Shown here piece after piece: positions 26,424 to 34,115 of a stretch of 64,000 nt of DNA; the first letter of the stretch is position 1; each line of letters starts with the position of its first letter. A program made the position numbers and the translations under genes. A model generated the notes under the pieces. It searched no databases. It worked only from the letters and a program-made list of their open reading frames with translations, and was not told where the DNA came from. Source of the stretch: Lentisphaerota bacterium (GTDB lineage Bacteria > Verrucomicrobiota > Lentisphaeria > Victivallales > Victivallaceae); NCBI GenBank assembly GCA_015061745.1, contig SUWB01000007.1, forward strand, positions 1 through 64,000. Direction: 5' to 3'.

Positions 26424-27597
26424 TAAGAGTTTCAAAGTACTCCGGAATCCCGGAAAAGAATATCAGACCAGCTCCCGCTGGTGGCAGGGATGCCCCACCA
26501 TTCTCCGCACTCCCAAGGGCAGGCTTTTTGCAGGGTGGTATTCCGGTGGAGTTATGGAACCGGATCCGGAAAATTACAATCTCCTTGTAAGAAGTGATGA
26601 TGAGGGGTGGAGTTGGTCTGCCCCGGAACTGGTCATTCCCGGCGATCCGCAGGAAAATATATTGAACATCGATATCCAGCTCTGGCTTGATCCCTTGCAG
26701 CGGATGTGGCTCTTTATCACCCGCCGCCGTTACGGGGCAGGGCGGCTTCTGACTGACGACGATCATCTGGAAGTATGGGCAATTGTATGTGATGATCCTG
26801 ATGCGGATGAACTGCAATGGAGTTTGCCGCGTAAAATCACTCAAGGCTTTTTACGGACTCAGCCCACGGTGCTTTCAAATGGCGATTGGCTTCTGTGTGC
26901 CTACGACTGGAGTTCACCTTATTACCGTTATTCCCGGAGCAAAGATATGGGAATAAGTTGGGAACGGTGTGAAGCCGGAAAAAGGATCACACCCTATGTG
27001 AATAAAACTTTATCCAATTTTGATGAGGGGATGATCCTTGAACGCAAAGATCACTCTCTTTTATTCTTTGCCCGTACCCAATATCCGCTTATTGCACGAT
27101 GCGTTTCACCTGACCTTGAGGGAAGTGTTTGGAGCGAAGGCACATTGACCAATGTATTTAATGCAAGTTCCCGTTTTTTTCTGCGCAGACTCAACTCAGG
27201 AAGAGTCTTGCTGATCCACAATAATTCTGCAAACGGCAGACTTGATTTGCAAGCCGCTCTCTCTGAAGATGACGGGGAAAGCTGGAAATATTCTCTGATG
27301 CTCGATACGGGCGGTGCAGAGACCAGGAATGTTTCTTATCCCGATGCCGTTGAAGCTCCTGACGGACGGATCTTTATTATATATGACTGCGGCAGAACGA
27401 CGGTCAAAGAGATCCGTATGGCTCAAATCACAGAAAAAGATATCATACAAGGCTCTCTTTGCTGCAATGACTCTTACCTGAACCGGATCATCAACAAAGC
27501 TCCCGGCACTGTGTGCGATCAGGAGCAATTTCAGCGTGCAAAGCAGCAAAGCAGCTTATGGCTGAAAGAGGTTTATTTCAAACTTCACGACCTTTGA
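26416..27597 (+). CDS. sialidase/BNR-repeat family protein
   Basis: Six-bladed beta-propeller glycosidase-like protein of 393 residues. Asp-box repeats (SxDxGxxW) appear three times: SDDEGWSWS, SKDMGISWE and SEDDGESWK. RTPKGRLFAGWYSGG near the N-terminus and PDAVEAPDGRIFIIYDCGR near the end fit exo-alpha-sialidase-like proteins. No signal peptide is visible, so it may be cytoplasmic. Members of this group also act on non-sialic substrates. Its 3' end overlaps the convergent regulator gene by 13 bp. Confidence 0.83.
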   Translation: MNNKSFKVLRNPGKEYQTSSRWWQGCPTILRTPKGRLFAGWYSGGVMEPDPENYNLLVRSDDEGWSWSAPELVIPGDPQENILNIDIQLWLDPLQRMWLFITRRRYGAGRLLTDDDHLEVWAIVCDDPDADELQWSLPRKITQGFLRTQPTVLSNGDWLLCAYDWSSPYYRYSRSKDMGISWERCEAGKRITPYVNKTLSNFDEGMILERKDHSLLFFARTQYPLIARCVSPDLEGSVWSEGTLTNVFNASSRFFLRRLNSGRVLLIHNNSANGRLDLQAALSEDDGESWKYSLMLDTGGAETRNVSYPDAVEAPDGRIFIIYDCGRTTVKEIRMAQITEKDIIQGSLCCNDSYLNRIINKAPGTVCDQEQFQRAKQQSSLWLKEVYFKLHDL

Positions 27598-29009
27598 GGA
27601 ACTTCAGTCAAATTGTCTGTAATAAAGGATTTGACGATATTTAATCCTCTTTGAAGTTCGTCAATACTCCCCGGCGACGATATGGCAAGACGCATAAAAC
27701 GCCGGGTGGGACGTGCAACTGTAAATCGTCCGGAACAGTGAACGTTGACCCCCTGCAGCTGCAAGCGGCGTTCGATTTCCATATCGTCCACAGACCAGAA
27801 AGGCAAAGGCAGCCACCGGAAAAAGGCCGCAGGGGTTCCCGGAGTAACCGCTTCAGGAAAAATCCTGTCAACGACAGCATTGCGTTCACGGGCCAAAAGA
27901 GCTTTTTCTTCAAGAAGTTTTGCAGCTTTTCCGCTCAAGATCAATTCTGTCATAATTTCCGCATCAAGAGAAGATGTTTTGATATTCAAATAAAAGAGAG
28001 CATTCAGAAGCGGGGTACGGAACTGTTCCGGAAAGGCGGCAAAAGTAACACGCAGACCATTGCACAAGGTCATCGTTGAGTTGCAAATGTAAATGGTCTG
28101 TTCCGGCAGCCGGGAAAAGAAAGAAGAGTAATTTCCTGCCTCAAGGAGCTGGATCCCCGTATTGTCATCCTCGATCGTGATCAATTTATGACGGGCACAA
28201 ACCTGAGCCAGCTCATCTTTACGGGATTCCGGAATGGAACAGGTCGTGGGATTGGCACAATTGGGCATAAGAAAAATTCCCCTGAGCCCCTCTGTACGGC
28301 AGAGATGTTCCAGTTCTTCAGGGATCATTCCCTTGTCATCTCCTTTTACAGGAATCAAACGGATATGTGAAAGCCGTGCTGTTCCGATGAGATTTGAATA
28401 AGTAAATTCATCCACAGCCATTTTATCTCCGATACGGAAAAGTGACAGCAGGGCGGCACTCAGGCAGTTTTGAGCACCTGAAAAGATCGCCGTATGTTCG
28501 CTGTCTGTCTGGACATCCATCTGTTTCATCCAATGTGCTCCGGCAGCCCGCTGATGCAGATGTCCCGCAGGTTCTGTATAGGAATAAAGTTCCTCAATGT
28601 ACCCTTTTTGCAACACATTCCGGCTTGCTTCGATGATCGGGGCTTTTATATGGTCAAATCCTTTGACGACTCCCAGTTCGATAAGACCTTTGCTGCCGGT
28701 ACTCCGGGGCAAACTCTTACCGGGAAGAGGGGAAACAAATGTGCCTTTTCCGGTAACTCCATAAATCAGATTTTTTTCACGGCAGAGATTATAGGCTTGG
28801 GTCACAGTTGTGAAATTCAGCTCCAGATAGTCTGCAAGCTCCCGCTGGGGAGGCAATTTTGTGCCGCTTGAAAGTTTCCCGGAAACGATATCGGCTTCAA
28901 GAGCATTGGCCAAAGTCAGATAAAAGGGGCGTTTCAATAGACTTTTATCCGGTATCCAGCTCAGATAGAAATGATCGAAAGAATTTATTGGCATTTTATT
29001 GTAATCCAT
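27585..29009 (-). CDS. pdxR: MocR/PdxR-type regulator (GntR-HTH fused to aminotransferase fold)
   Basis: Transcription factor that probably senses pyridoxal phosphate and controls pdxST. The 474 residues have an N-terminal winged helix (SGTKLPPQRELADYLELNFT) and a fold-type I aminotransferase domain from about residue 115 with PNCANPTTCSIPESRK and TIEDDNTG. The usual PLP lysine is not obvious: the segment IYICNSTMTLCNGLRVTFA, where S-x-x-K would be expected, has no Lys, so covalent PLP binding may be lost. It is divergent from pdxS with interlocked promoters, the classical pdxR arrangement. No good ribosome site precedes either ATG (29009 or 28994), and the 5' leader would be about 17 nt. Confidence 0.85.
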   Translation of the reverse strand: MDYNKMPINSFDHFYLSWIPDKSLLKRPFYLTLANALEADIVSGKLSSGTKLPPQRELADYLELNFTTVTQAYNLCREKNLIYGVTGKGTFVSPLPGKSLPRSTGSKGLIELGVVKGFDHIKAPIIEASRNVLQKGYIEELYSYTEPAGHLHQRAAGAHWMKQMDVQTDSEHTAIFSGAQNCLSAALLSLFRIGDKMAVDEFTYSNLIGTARLSHIRLIPVKGDDKGMIPEELEHLCRTEGLRGIFLMPNCANPTTCSIPESRKDELAQVCARHKLITIEDDNTGIQLLEAGNYSSFFSRLPEQTIYICNSTMTLCNGLRVTFAAFPEQFRTPLLNALFYLNIKTSSLDAEIMTELILSGKAAKLLEEKALLARERNAVVDRIFPEAVTPGTPAAFFRWLPLPFWSVDDMEIERRLQLQGVNVHCSGRFTVARPTRRFMRLAISSPGSIDELQRGLNIVKSFITDNLTEVPQRS

Positions 29010-29028
29010 ACAATTTTATTATTTGTAT
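29008..29028. promoter_or_regulatory. candidate PdxR operator, inverted repeat ATACAA-N9-TTGTAT
   Basis: A perfect 6-bp inverted repeat with 9-nt spacer. The right half is exactly the -35 of pdxS and the left half covers the first bases of the regulator's start codon, so occupancy could affect both genes. Confidence 0.45.
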
Positions 29029-29051
29029 TGAATATAGCACTGGATTATATT
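29023..29051 (+). promoter_or_regulatory. pdxS promoter (TTGTAT-N17-TATATT)
   Basis: -35 TTGTAT and -10 TATATT with 17 nt between, about 38 nt before the pdxS start. It overlaps the opposing regulator promoter over almost its full length. Confidence 0.72.
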
Positions 29052-29059
29052 AAATTCAA
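29031..29059 (-). promoter_or_regulatory. pdxR promoter (TTGAAT-N17-TATATT)
   Basis: Minus-strand -35 TTGAAT and -10 TATATT with 17 nt between, about 22 nt before the regulator's first ATG. Confidence 0.68.
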
Positions 29060-29088
29060 GTCAAAAACATCAAAACAGGAGAGAAAAA

Positions 29089-29964
29089 ATGAACAACGAA
29101 CAATATCAATTGAATTGCGACCTCGCCAAGATGCTCAAGGGAGGCGTCATTATGGACGTTACCACTCCCGAACAGGCAAAAATCGCAGAAGATGCCGGTG
29201 CCTGTGCCGTTATGGCTCTGGAACGTATCCCTGCTGACATCCGTGCCGCAGGCGGCGTTTCCCGTATGAGCGATCCCGGTATGATCCGGGGTATCCAGCA
29301 GGCCGTATCCATTCCGGTTATGGCAAAGTGCCGTATCGGACACATTGCTGAAGCACGGATCCTTGAAGCTATCGAAATCGACTATATCGACGAAAGTGAA
29401 GTTTTGAGCCCCGCCGACGATATTTATCACGTTGATAAAAGAGCTTTCAAAGTGCCTTTTGTCTGCGGTGCCCGGGATCTGGGAGAAGCTCTGCGCCGGA
29501 TCAATGAAGGTGCGGCTATGATCCGCACCAAAGGTGAGCCCGGAACCGGTGATGTGGTTCAGGCTGTCCGCCATATGCGTAAAATGACTCAGGAAATCCG
29601 CCGGGTCGCCAATATGGCAGAAGATGAACTCTATCAGGCCGCAAAAGAGCTGCAGGTGCCCTTTGACCTTCTCAAATATGTCCACGAAAATGGCAAACTT
29701 CCTGTGGTGAATTTTGCTGCCGGCGGCGTGGCGACTCCTGCCGATGCCGCGTTGATGATGCTTCTGGGAGCTGAAGGCGTTTTTGTGGGATCCGGTATTT
29801 TCAAATCCGGCGATCCTGCCAAACGTGCTGCCGCCATTGTCAAGGCTGTGACCAACTATGAAGATTTTGCTCTGATCGCTGAACTTTCAAGCGGTCTCGG
29901 TGAAGCAATGGTCGGTATCAATCCCGCTGAGATCAAAGTCATTATGGAAGAACGGGGGATCTGA
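29089..29964 (+). CDS. pdxS: pyridoxal 5'-phosphate synthase, synthase subunit PdxS
   Basis: Builds PLP from ribose 5-phosphate, glyceraldehyde 3-phosphate and ammonia delivered by PdxT. The 291 residues form the expected (beta/alpha)8 barrel: [20 protein letters not shown] near the start, [20 protein letters not shown], the catalytic lysine region [18 protein letters not shown] and [15 protein letters not shown]. Length and sequence are highly conserved. It ends one base into pdxT (TGATG). Confidence 0.98.
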   Translation: MNNEQYQLNCDLAKMLKGGVIMDVTTPEQAKIAEDAGACAVMALERIPADIRAAGGVSRMSDPGMIRGIQQAVSIPVMAKCRIGHIAEARILEAIEIDYIDESEVLSPADDIYHVDKRAFKVPFVCGARDLGEALRRINEGAAMIRTKGEPGTGDVVQAVRHMRKMTQEIRRVANMAEDELYQAAKELQVPFDLLKYVHENGKLPVVNFAAGGVATPADAALMMLLGAEGVFVGSGIFKSGDPAKRAAAIVKAVTNYEDFALIAELSSGLGEAMVGINPAEIKVIMEERGI

Positions 29965-30527
29965 TGCACATTGCGGTTTTGGCATTACAGGGGGACTTTG
30001 CTGAACACGAACAGGTCTTCAAAGCCCTCGGACATACAACATATCAGCTGCGGCAGAAAAAAGATCTTGACATTCCTTTTGATGCCTTGATCCTGCCCGG
30101 CGGAGAAAGTACGGTCCAGGGAAAACTTCTCAGGGAACTGGATATGTTTGACACAATCCGGAAACGTATTGAAGAAGGACTCCCTGTTATGTCAACCTGT
30201 GCCGGAACGATCCTGCTTGCACGGCAGCTTCTTGATGACCCGACGGTACATCTGGGAACTTTGGGCATTTCTGTCAGACGGAATGCCTACGGCCGGCAGC
30301 TGAGCAGTTTTCACACCAGCGGCACTTTTGCCGGAATGAAGGATATTTCAATGAGTTTCATCCGGGCTCCGCAGATCGAATACTGTCAGCCGGGAGTTGA
30401 AGTCCTGGCTGAACATCAGGGCAGGATCACTGCCGTCAGACAGGGAAATCAACTGGCAATGACATTTCATCCGGAGCTTGATACGGATTACCGGGTCGCA
30501 GAATATTTCATAAAAGAAATGTGTTGA
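29964..30527 (+). CDS. pdxT: pyridoxal 5'-phosphate synthase, glutaminase subunit PdxT
   Basis: Class I glutaminase feeding ammonia to PdxS. The 187 residues carry LPGGESTVQGKLL, the nucleophile cysteine in STCAGTILLA (about residue 80) and the histidine/glutamate end AMTFHPELDTD. The start overlaps the pdxS stop by 1 bp. No clear terminator follows; the 30528-30582 stretch has only a weak TTGAAAA/TTTTCAA pairing. Confidence 0.96.
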   Translation: MHIAVLALQGDFAEHEQVFKALGHTTYQLRQKKDLDIPFDALILPGGESTVQGKLLRELDMFDTIRKRIEEGLPVMSTCAGTILLARQLLDDPTVHLGTLGISVRRNAYGRQLSSFHTSGTFAGMKDISMSFIRAPQIEYCQPGVEVLAEHQGRITAVRQGNQLAMTFHPELDTDYRVAEYFIKEMC

Positions 30528-30582
30528 AATTCCTTTCTTTGCCGTAAAAAGTTGAAAAGAGCATAAAATTTTCAATGCCTGC

Positions 30583-30611
30583 TTGAAAGTCATCACTTTA
30601 TGATGTATATT
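30583..30611 (+). promoter_or_regulatory. capA-like gene promoter (TTGAAA-N17-TATATT)
   Basis: -35 TTGAAA and -10 TATATT with 17 nt between, 33 nt before the start codon. Confidence 0.74.
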
Positions 30612-30643
30612 GAACTGAAAATCTTTCAAGAAAGGATTGTTTT

Positions 30644-31885
30644 ATGAAATTTGTCGATCGCTGTTGTAATTGGCGCGAAAAAGGTGCCGAAAACTATTCA
30701 ATTCTCTTTGCCGGAGATATTTGCCCCCGGGCAACCGGACTGGATGCCATTATGGAAGGCAAGGTCGCTGAGGTCTTCAAAGAGGTCAAACCTGTCTTTG
30801 ATGCCGCCGATTTGCGTGTTGTCCAGTGGGAAACGACTATCACCGAGTCAGAAACTCCCATTGACAAAACCGGTCCCAACCTCAAAGTGCCCTACAAGTG
30901 TGCAGAGATCATCTCTCACCTTAAAGCCGATGTGGCTTTGCTTGCCAATAATCATATCGGCGACTTCGGCCCCGATGCAGCTCTTGAGACCATTGAACGG
31001 GTACAGGCTGCCGGAGCCAAAGCTGTCGGTGCCGGGAAAAATATTGAAGATGCTGCGAAACCTCTGATCCTTACTTGCGGCAATATCACCATTTCTCTGC
31101 TGAACTACGGCGAAAATGAATATGGTGCTGCCCGGGAAAACCGTGCCGGTGTGGCAACTTTGGCTATTTTCAAGATACTTGATCAGATCAGAGCAGAAAA
31201 AGCCAAAGGAAATCTTGTCTTTATCGCCATTCACGGCGGACACGAGACCAATCCTTTCCCCTCTCCCCGTATGGTGGAAACCTATCGGGCATTCATTGAC
31301 GCGGGAGCTGATCTGCTTTGGAACTGTCATACCCACTGTCCGGAAGGAATCGAATTGTGGAACGGTAAACCCATTGTTTACTGTCCCGGCAACTTTTTCT
31401 TCCCCGCAGGGAATCCGGAATGGTCTTTGCCCACCTGGTTCGGCGGCTACCTTGTGACTTTCAAATTTGACGCTCAGGGCGTTTACGGTATGGAAGTCAC
31501 CCCCTACCAGCAGATCCAGACCTCAATCGAACTCTTTGACGCTGAACGTGAAAAGAAGTTCTTTGATTATCTTGATGTTTTGAGTTCCCCCCTGAGCGAT
31601 CCGGCAGCGTTGCAGCACTGGTTTGATATCTGGTGTTCCGGTTCCGGATTGTACCACGTCCGCAGTTTGGGTGCCGTGGATCAGGAAAACTGGGAGCCCG
31701 ACTGGCGCAACAGAGATGTGGTCAAACGCCACCTGGGAGTACGCAATATCAATACTTGTGAGTCACATCACGATATGGTGCGCAGAACTTTGCTTCTCAT
31801 CGAAAGATACGAAATCACCGCTCTTAAAGATGAGAAGTACAAAGTTCAGGAATTACAGAAGCCTGATTGGATCAGGCCTCTCTGA
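30644..31885 (+). CDS. CapA/PgsA-family metallophosphatase-like protein
   Basis: A 413-residue protein with the calcineurin-like fold of the CapA family, linked in other bacteria to poly-gamma-glutamate capsule. Motifs: FAGDICPRAT (metal ligand Asp), VVQWETTIT, LANNHIGDFG, FIAIHGGHETN and LLWNCHTHCPEGIE with CPGNFFFP. There is no signal peptide or membrane helix, unlike classical CapA, and no capB/capC is near, so its substrate may be different. It stands alone with its own promoter; its terminator lies within the opposite gene. Confidence 0.82.
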   Translation: MKFVDRCCNWREKGAENYSILFAGDICPRATGLDAIMEGKVAEVFKEVKPVFDAADLRVVQWETTITESETPIDKTGPNLKVPYKCAEIISHLKADVALLANNHIGDFGPDAALETIERVQAAGAKAVGAGKNIEDAAKPLILTCGNITISLLNYGENEYGAARENRAGVATLAIFKILDQIRAEKAKGNLVFIAIHGGHETNPFPSPRMVETYRAFIDAGADLLWNCHTHCPEGIELWNGKPIVYCPGNFFFPAGNPEWSLPTWFGGYLVTFKFDAQGVYGMEVTPYQQIQTSIELFDAEREKKFFDYLDVLSSPLSDPAALQHWFDIWCSGSGLYHVRSLGAVDQENWEPDWRNRDVVKRHLGVRNINTCESHHDMVRRTLLLIERYEITALKDEKYKVQELQKPDWIRPL

Positions 31886-31892
31886 AAAAACA

Positions 31893-34115
31893 TCAAACTC
31901 GTTTGATTGCATCCGGGAAATTCACTGTGAGTTTCCCGGATTTTTGTATGGCTTCAATATTGCCATAGGGAGTCGGCTGAATGCAGTGGAAATCCCCTTT
32001 GTAAAGAGGGTGACATTCAAAAGTTTTAAATCCCGGTTCAACCGGCCGGATCCCTGCCATTACACGTCTGCAATACCACATAGGTGCCGCCGAAAAGGCG
32101 TGGCAGCAGCTGTTGGCCGTATTGGAATCAGGGCGGGGACCGAACTTTGACAGTTCCCAGACCGTGGGGGAATCACTGTTGACCATTTCAGCCCAGATTT
32201 GCCGGATTTCCTGTTCACATTTATCGGTTTGTCCGGTTTTCAAAGCTGCTTCAACAGAGAAACGCTGATAATAGGGTTCAGGCTGAAGCACTCCGGGAGC
32301 GTAAAGCTGTTTGCTCAAATCTTCAAACAGCTCAGGCATAAGATCATAACAAAGCAATATGGCTGCCGGATGAGCACTGCGAAGTTCAAAGCCGTGGTTC
32401 GCGACATCGCTGTCACGGAACATCCGGTCTGACTCATCCCACAGATATTTTTTCATAGCAGAACAAATTTTCTGTGCCTTTTCCTCTGCTTCCTGATTAT
32501 TTCCCATACGGGCAACACAACGCCAGGCAGCGGCAATAAGGGCGTTGAGAACAGCGGTATGGCCCTGCAAGTCGGACTTGGCATTGACATAGGCAAGGTC
32601 GATGAAGTTCCACCAGCTGGGATGTTCAGGGACGAGGGAGCTCTCATCGGTAAATTGAGCGTAGTCATTGAGTACTTCAACGGCTTTGGGAAGCATTTTT
32701 TCCACAAATTCTTTATTTCCGGTATGCAGATAGCAATCGTAAAGGATCAGCACCCAAATGGCCGGAATTGACAGGAAAGGCATCGAATCCCCGGCAGGAT
32801 AAACTGCCGGCAGCCAGTTGTATTTCTTCCGCCCGTCCAAAGCAACCTGTAAAACGTGTTCCAGAATGGCCGGATCAGAGCCGAGAAGCAGATAATATCT
32901 GCCTGAAACTTCCACATCGTTTACCCAGAAAGCCTGTTCCCGCCAGGGACAATCCACAAAGGTATCTGCCACACAATGACGGACAGTATGTGCACACATC
33001 TCATCAAGACGGTTGAAAAAAGGATCATCACAAGCAAAATGCGACGCTTGAACCGGATAAATCCGGTCAATGGCGGTGATTTTTGTTACTTTTACAGCTT
33101 TTGTGTGATTGCGAATGGCTATTTCAACAAAACGTCCTCCCCGATCAGCAAAACTCACAGAGATGAGATTTTTTCCGGGGAGAGTGATTCGGCGGTCTGC
33201 AAAGCGGTAGGAATCTCCTGCGTGACGTGCTTTGGGGATCCATTTGCCAAACGCATAACGGGCCTTTACACGCGAAAAGGTCAGAACTTCATCGTAGGCC
33301 CGGTCAATAATAAGTGATTCATCGGATTCTATTTCAATTTCAACATTGCCGTAAAACTCTTTTCCCAGATCAAGAATGGCAAACGTTCCATAATATCCGC
33401 AGGGGGGAGGGGCAAATTCGCTGCCGTTAAAAGCTGCTGCATCAGGAGTCAGCACCTCATTGGCGAGACGTTCGGCAAAATCATCGTCATCAGGAGAAAA
33501 TTCAGGCAGAAAACCGCAACGGACAATTTTTTCAAACGGGATCTCGTCATTGGTCAGAGCCGGGATCGGCCGGGGACATATTTCGACACCATTGGGATTG
33601 AGAGCAACGGTTGCAGGAGCAAAGGAAAAGTTATTTTTCCGGTCATCTCTGTTTTCGCATTTTCCAAGCTGAAAGGTATATTCAAAAGCCTTTTGATGTC
33701 TGCAATCCAGAGCCCACTCCCACGGAGCATCTGCCGCCCCTGTTATTTGAACCCATAAAGCCGGGACACAGGCAGGGATCGTCCTGTAACTGCTCCCCGG
33801 ATAATGGAGCTCAACTTCGATACGGTTGATTCCCGGAGTGAGAATTTCTGTCAGATCATAGGAATCATAAAAAATCCGGGAGTCAGTGCTTCTGACAGGA
33901 CCAATACCGTAAAAACCGTTGATATTAAAAGAGTAGTGGCCGCAGGAGGCAATAAAAAAAGTGATTTTCCCTTTTGATTCAACAATGATTTCCCGGCGAA
34001 ACAGGACGTGTACATTGTCACTTGATTCATCAATTCCGGGAATTACAAGAAATTCGGGATTTTCAACAGAACAATTTGTTGAAGCCGGGTATTGGGGGGA
34101 AAGAAGTTGTCTCAT
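31893..34115 (-). CDS. GH78-like alpha-L-rhamnosidase family protein
   Basis: Probably removes rhamnose or a related deoxysugar. The 740 residues have an N-terminal beta-sandwich region (FRREIIVESKGKITFFIASC) and a C-terminal (alpha/alpha)6 barrel from about residue 365, with DTFVDCPWREQAFWVNDVEV corresponding to the DCPxRE region of GH78. The next acidic motifs are less standard, so activity needs proof. No signal peptide. It overlaps the upstream GT39/TPR gene by 4 bp and is last in the SGNH-HPr operon; its last 50 bp contain a plus-strand terminator. Confidence 0.82.
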   Translation of the reverse strand: MRQLLSPQYPASTNCSVENPEFLVIPGIDESSDNVHVLFRREIIVESKGKITFFIASCGHYSFNINGFYGIGPVRSTDSRIFYDSYDLTEILTPGINRIEVELHYPGSSYRTIPACVPALWVQITGAADAPWEWALDCRHQKAFEYTFQLGKCENRDDRKNNFSFAPATVALNPNGVEICPRPIPALTNDEIPFEKIVRCGFLPEFSPDDDDFAERLANEVLTPDAAAFNGSEFAPPPCGYYGTFAILDLGKEFYGNVEIEIESDESLIIDRAYDEVLTFSRVKARYAFGKWIPKARHAGDSYRFADRRITLPGKNLISVSFADRGGRFVEIAIRNHTKAVKVTKITAIDRIYPVQASHFACDDPFFNRLDEMCAHTVRHCVADTFVDCPWREQAFWVNDVEVSGRYYLLLGSDPAILEHVLQVALDGRKKYNWLPAVYPAGDSMPFLSIPAIWVLILYDCYLHTGNKEFVEKMLPKAVEVLNDYAQFTDESSLVPEHPSWWNFIDLAYVNAKSDLQGHTAVLNALIAAAWRCVARMGNNQEAEEKAQKICSAMKKYLWDESDRMFRDSDVANHGFELRSAHPAAILLCYDLMPELFEDLSKQLYAPGVLQPEPYYQRFSVEAALKTGQTDKCEQEIRQIWAEMVNSDSPTVWELSKFGPRPDSNTANSCCHAFSAAPMWYCRRVMAGIRPVEPGFKTFECHPLYKGDFHCIQPTPYGNIEAIQKSGKLTVNFPDAIKRV
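31911..31945 (+). terminator. capA terminator embedded in the opposing GH78 gene
   Basis: ATCCGGGAAA and TTTCCCGGAT form a perfect 10-bp stem around an 11-nt loop, with five T at the end on the plus strand. It lies entirely inside the convergent coding region. Confidence 0.7.

Noticed and set aside
31860-31876. GCCTGAT-TGG-ATCAGGC hairpin at the end of the capA-like gene
   Set aside because: No T-run on either strand; the better terminator is at 31911.
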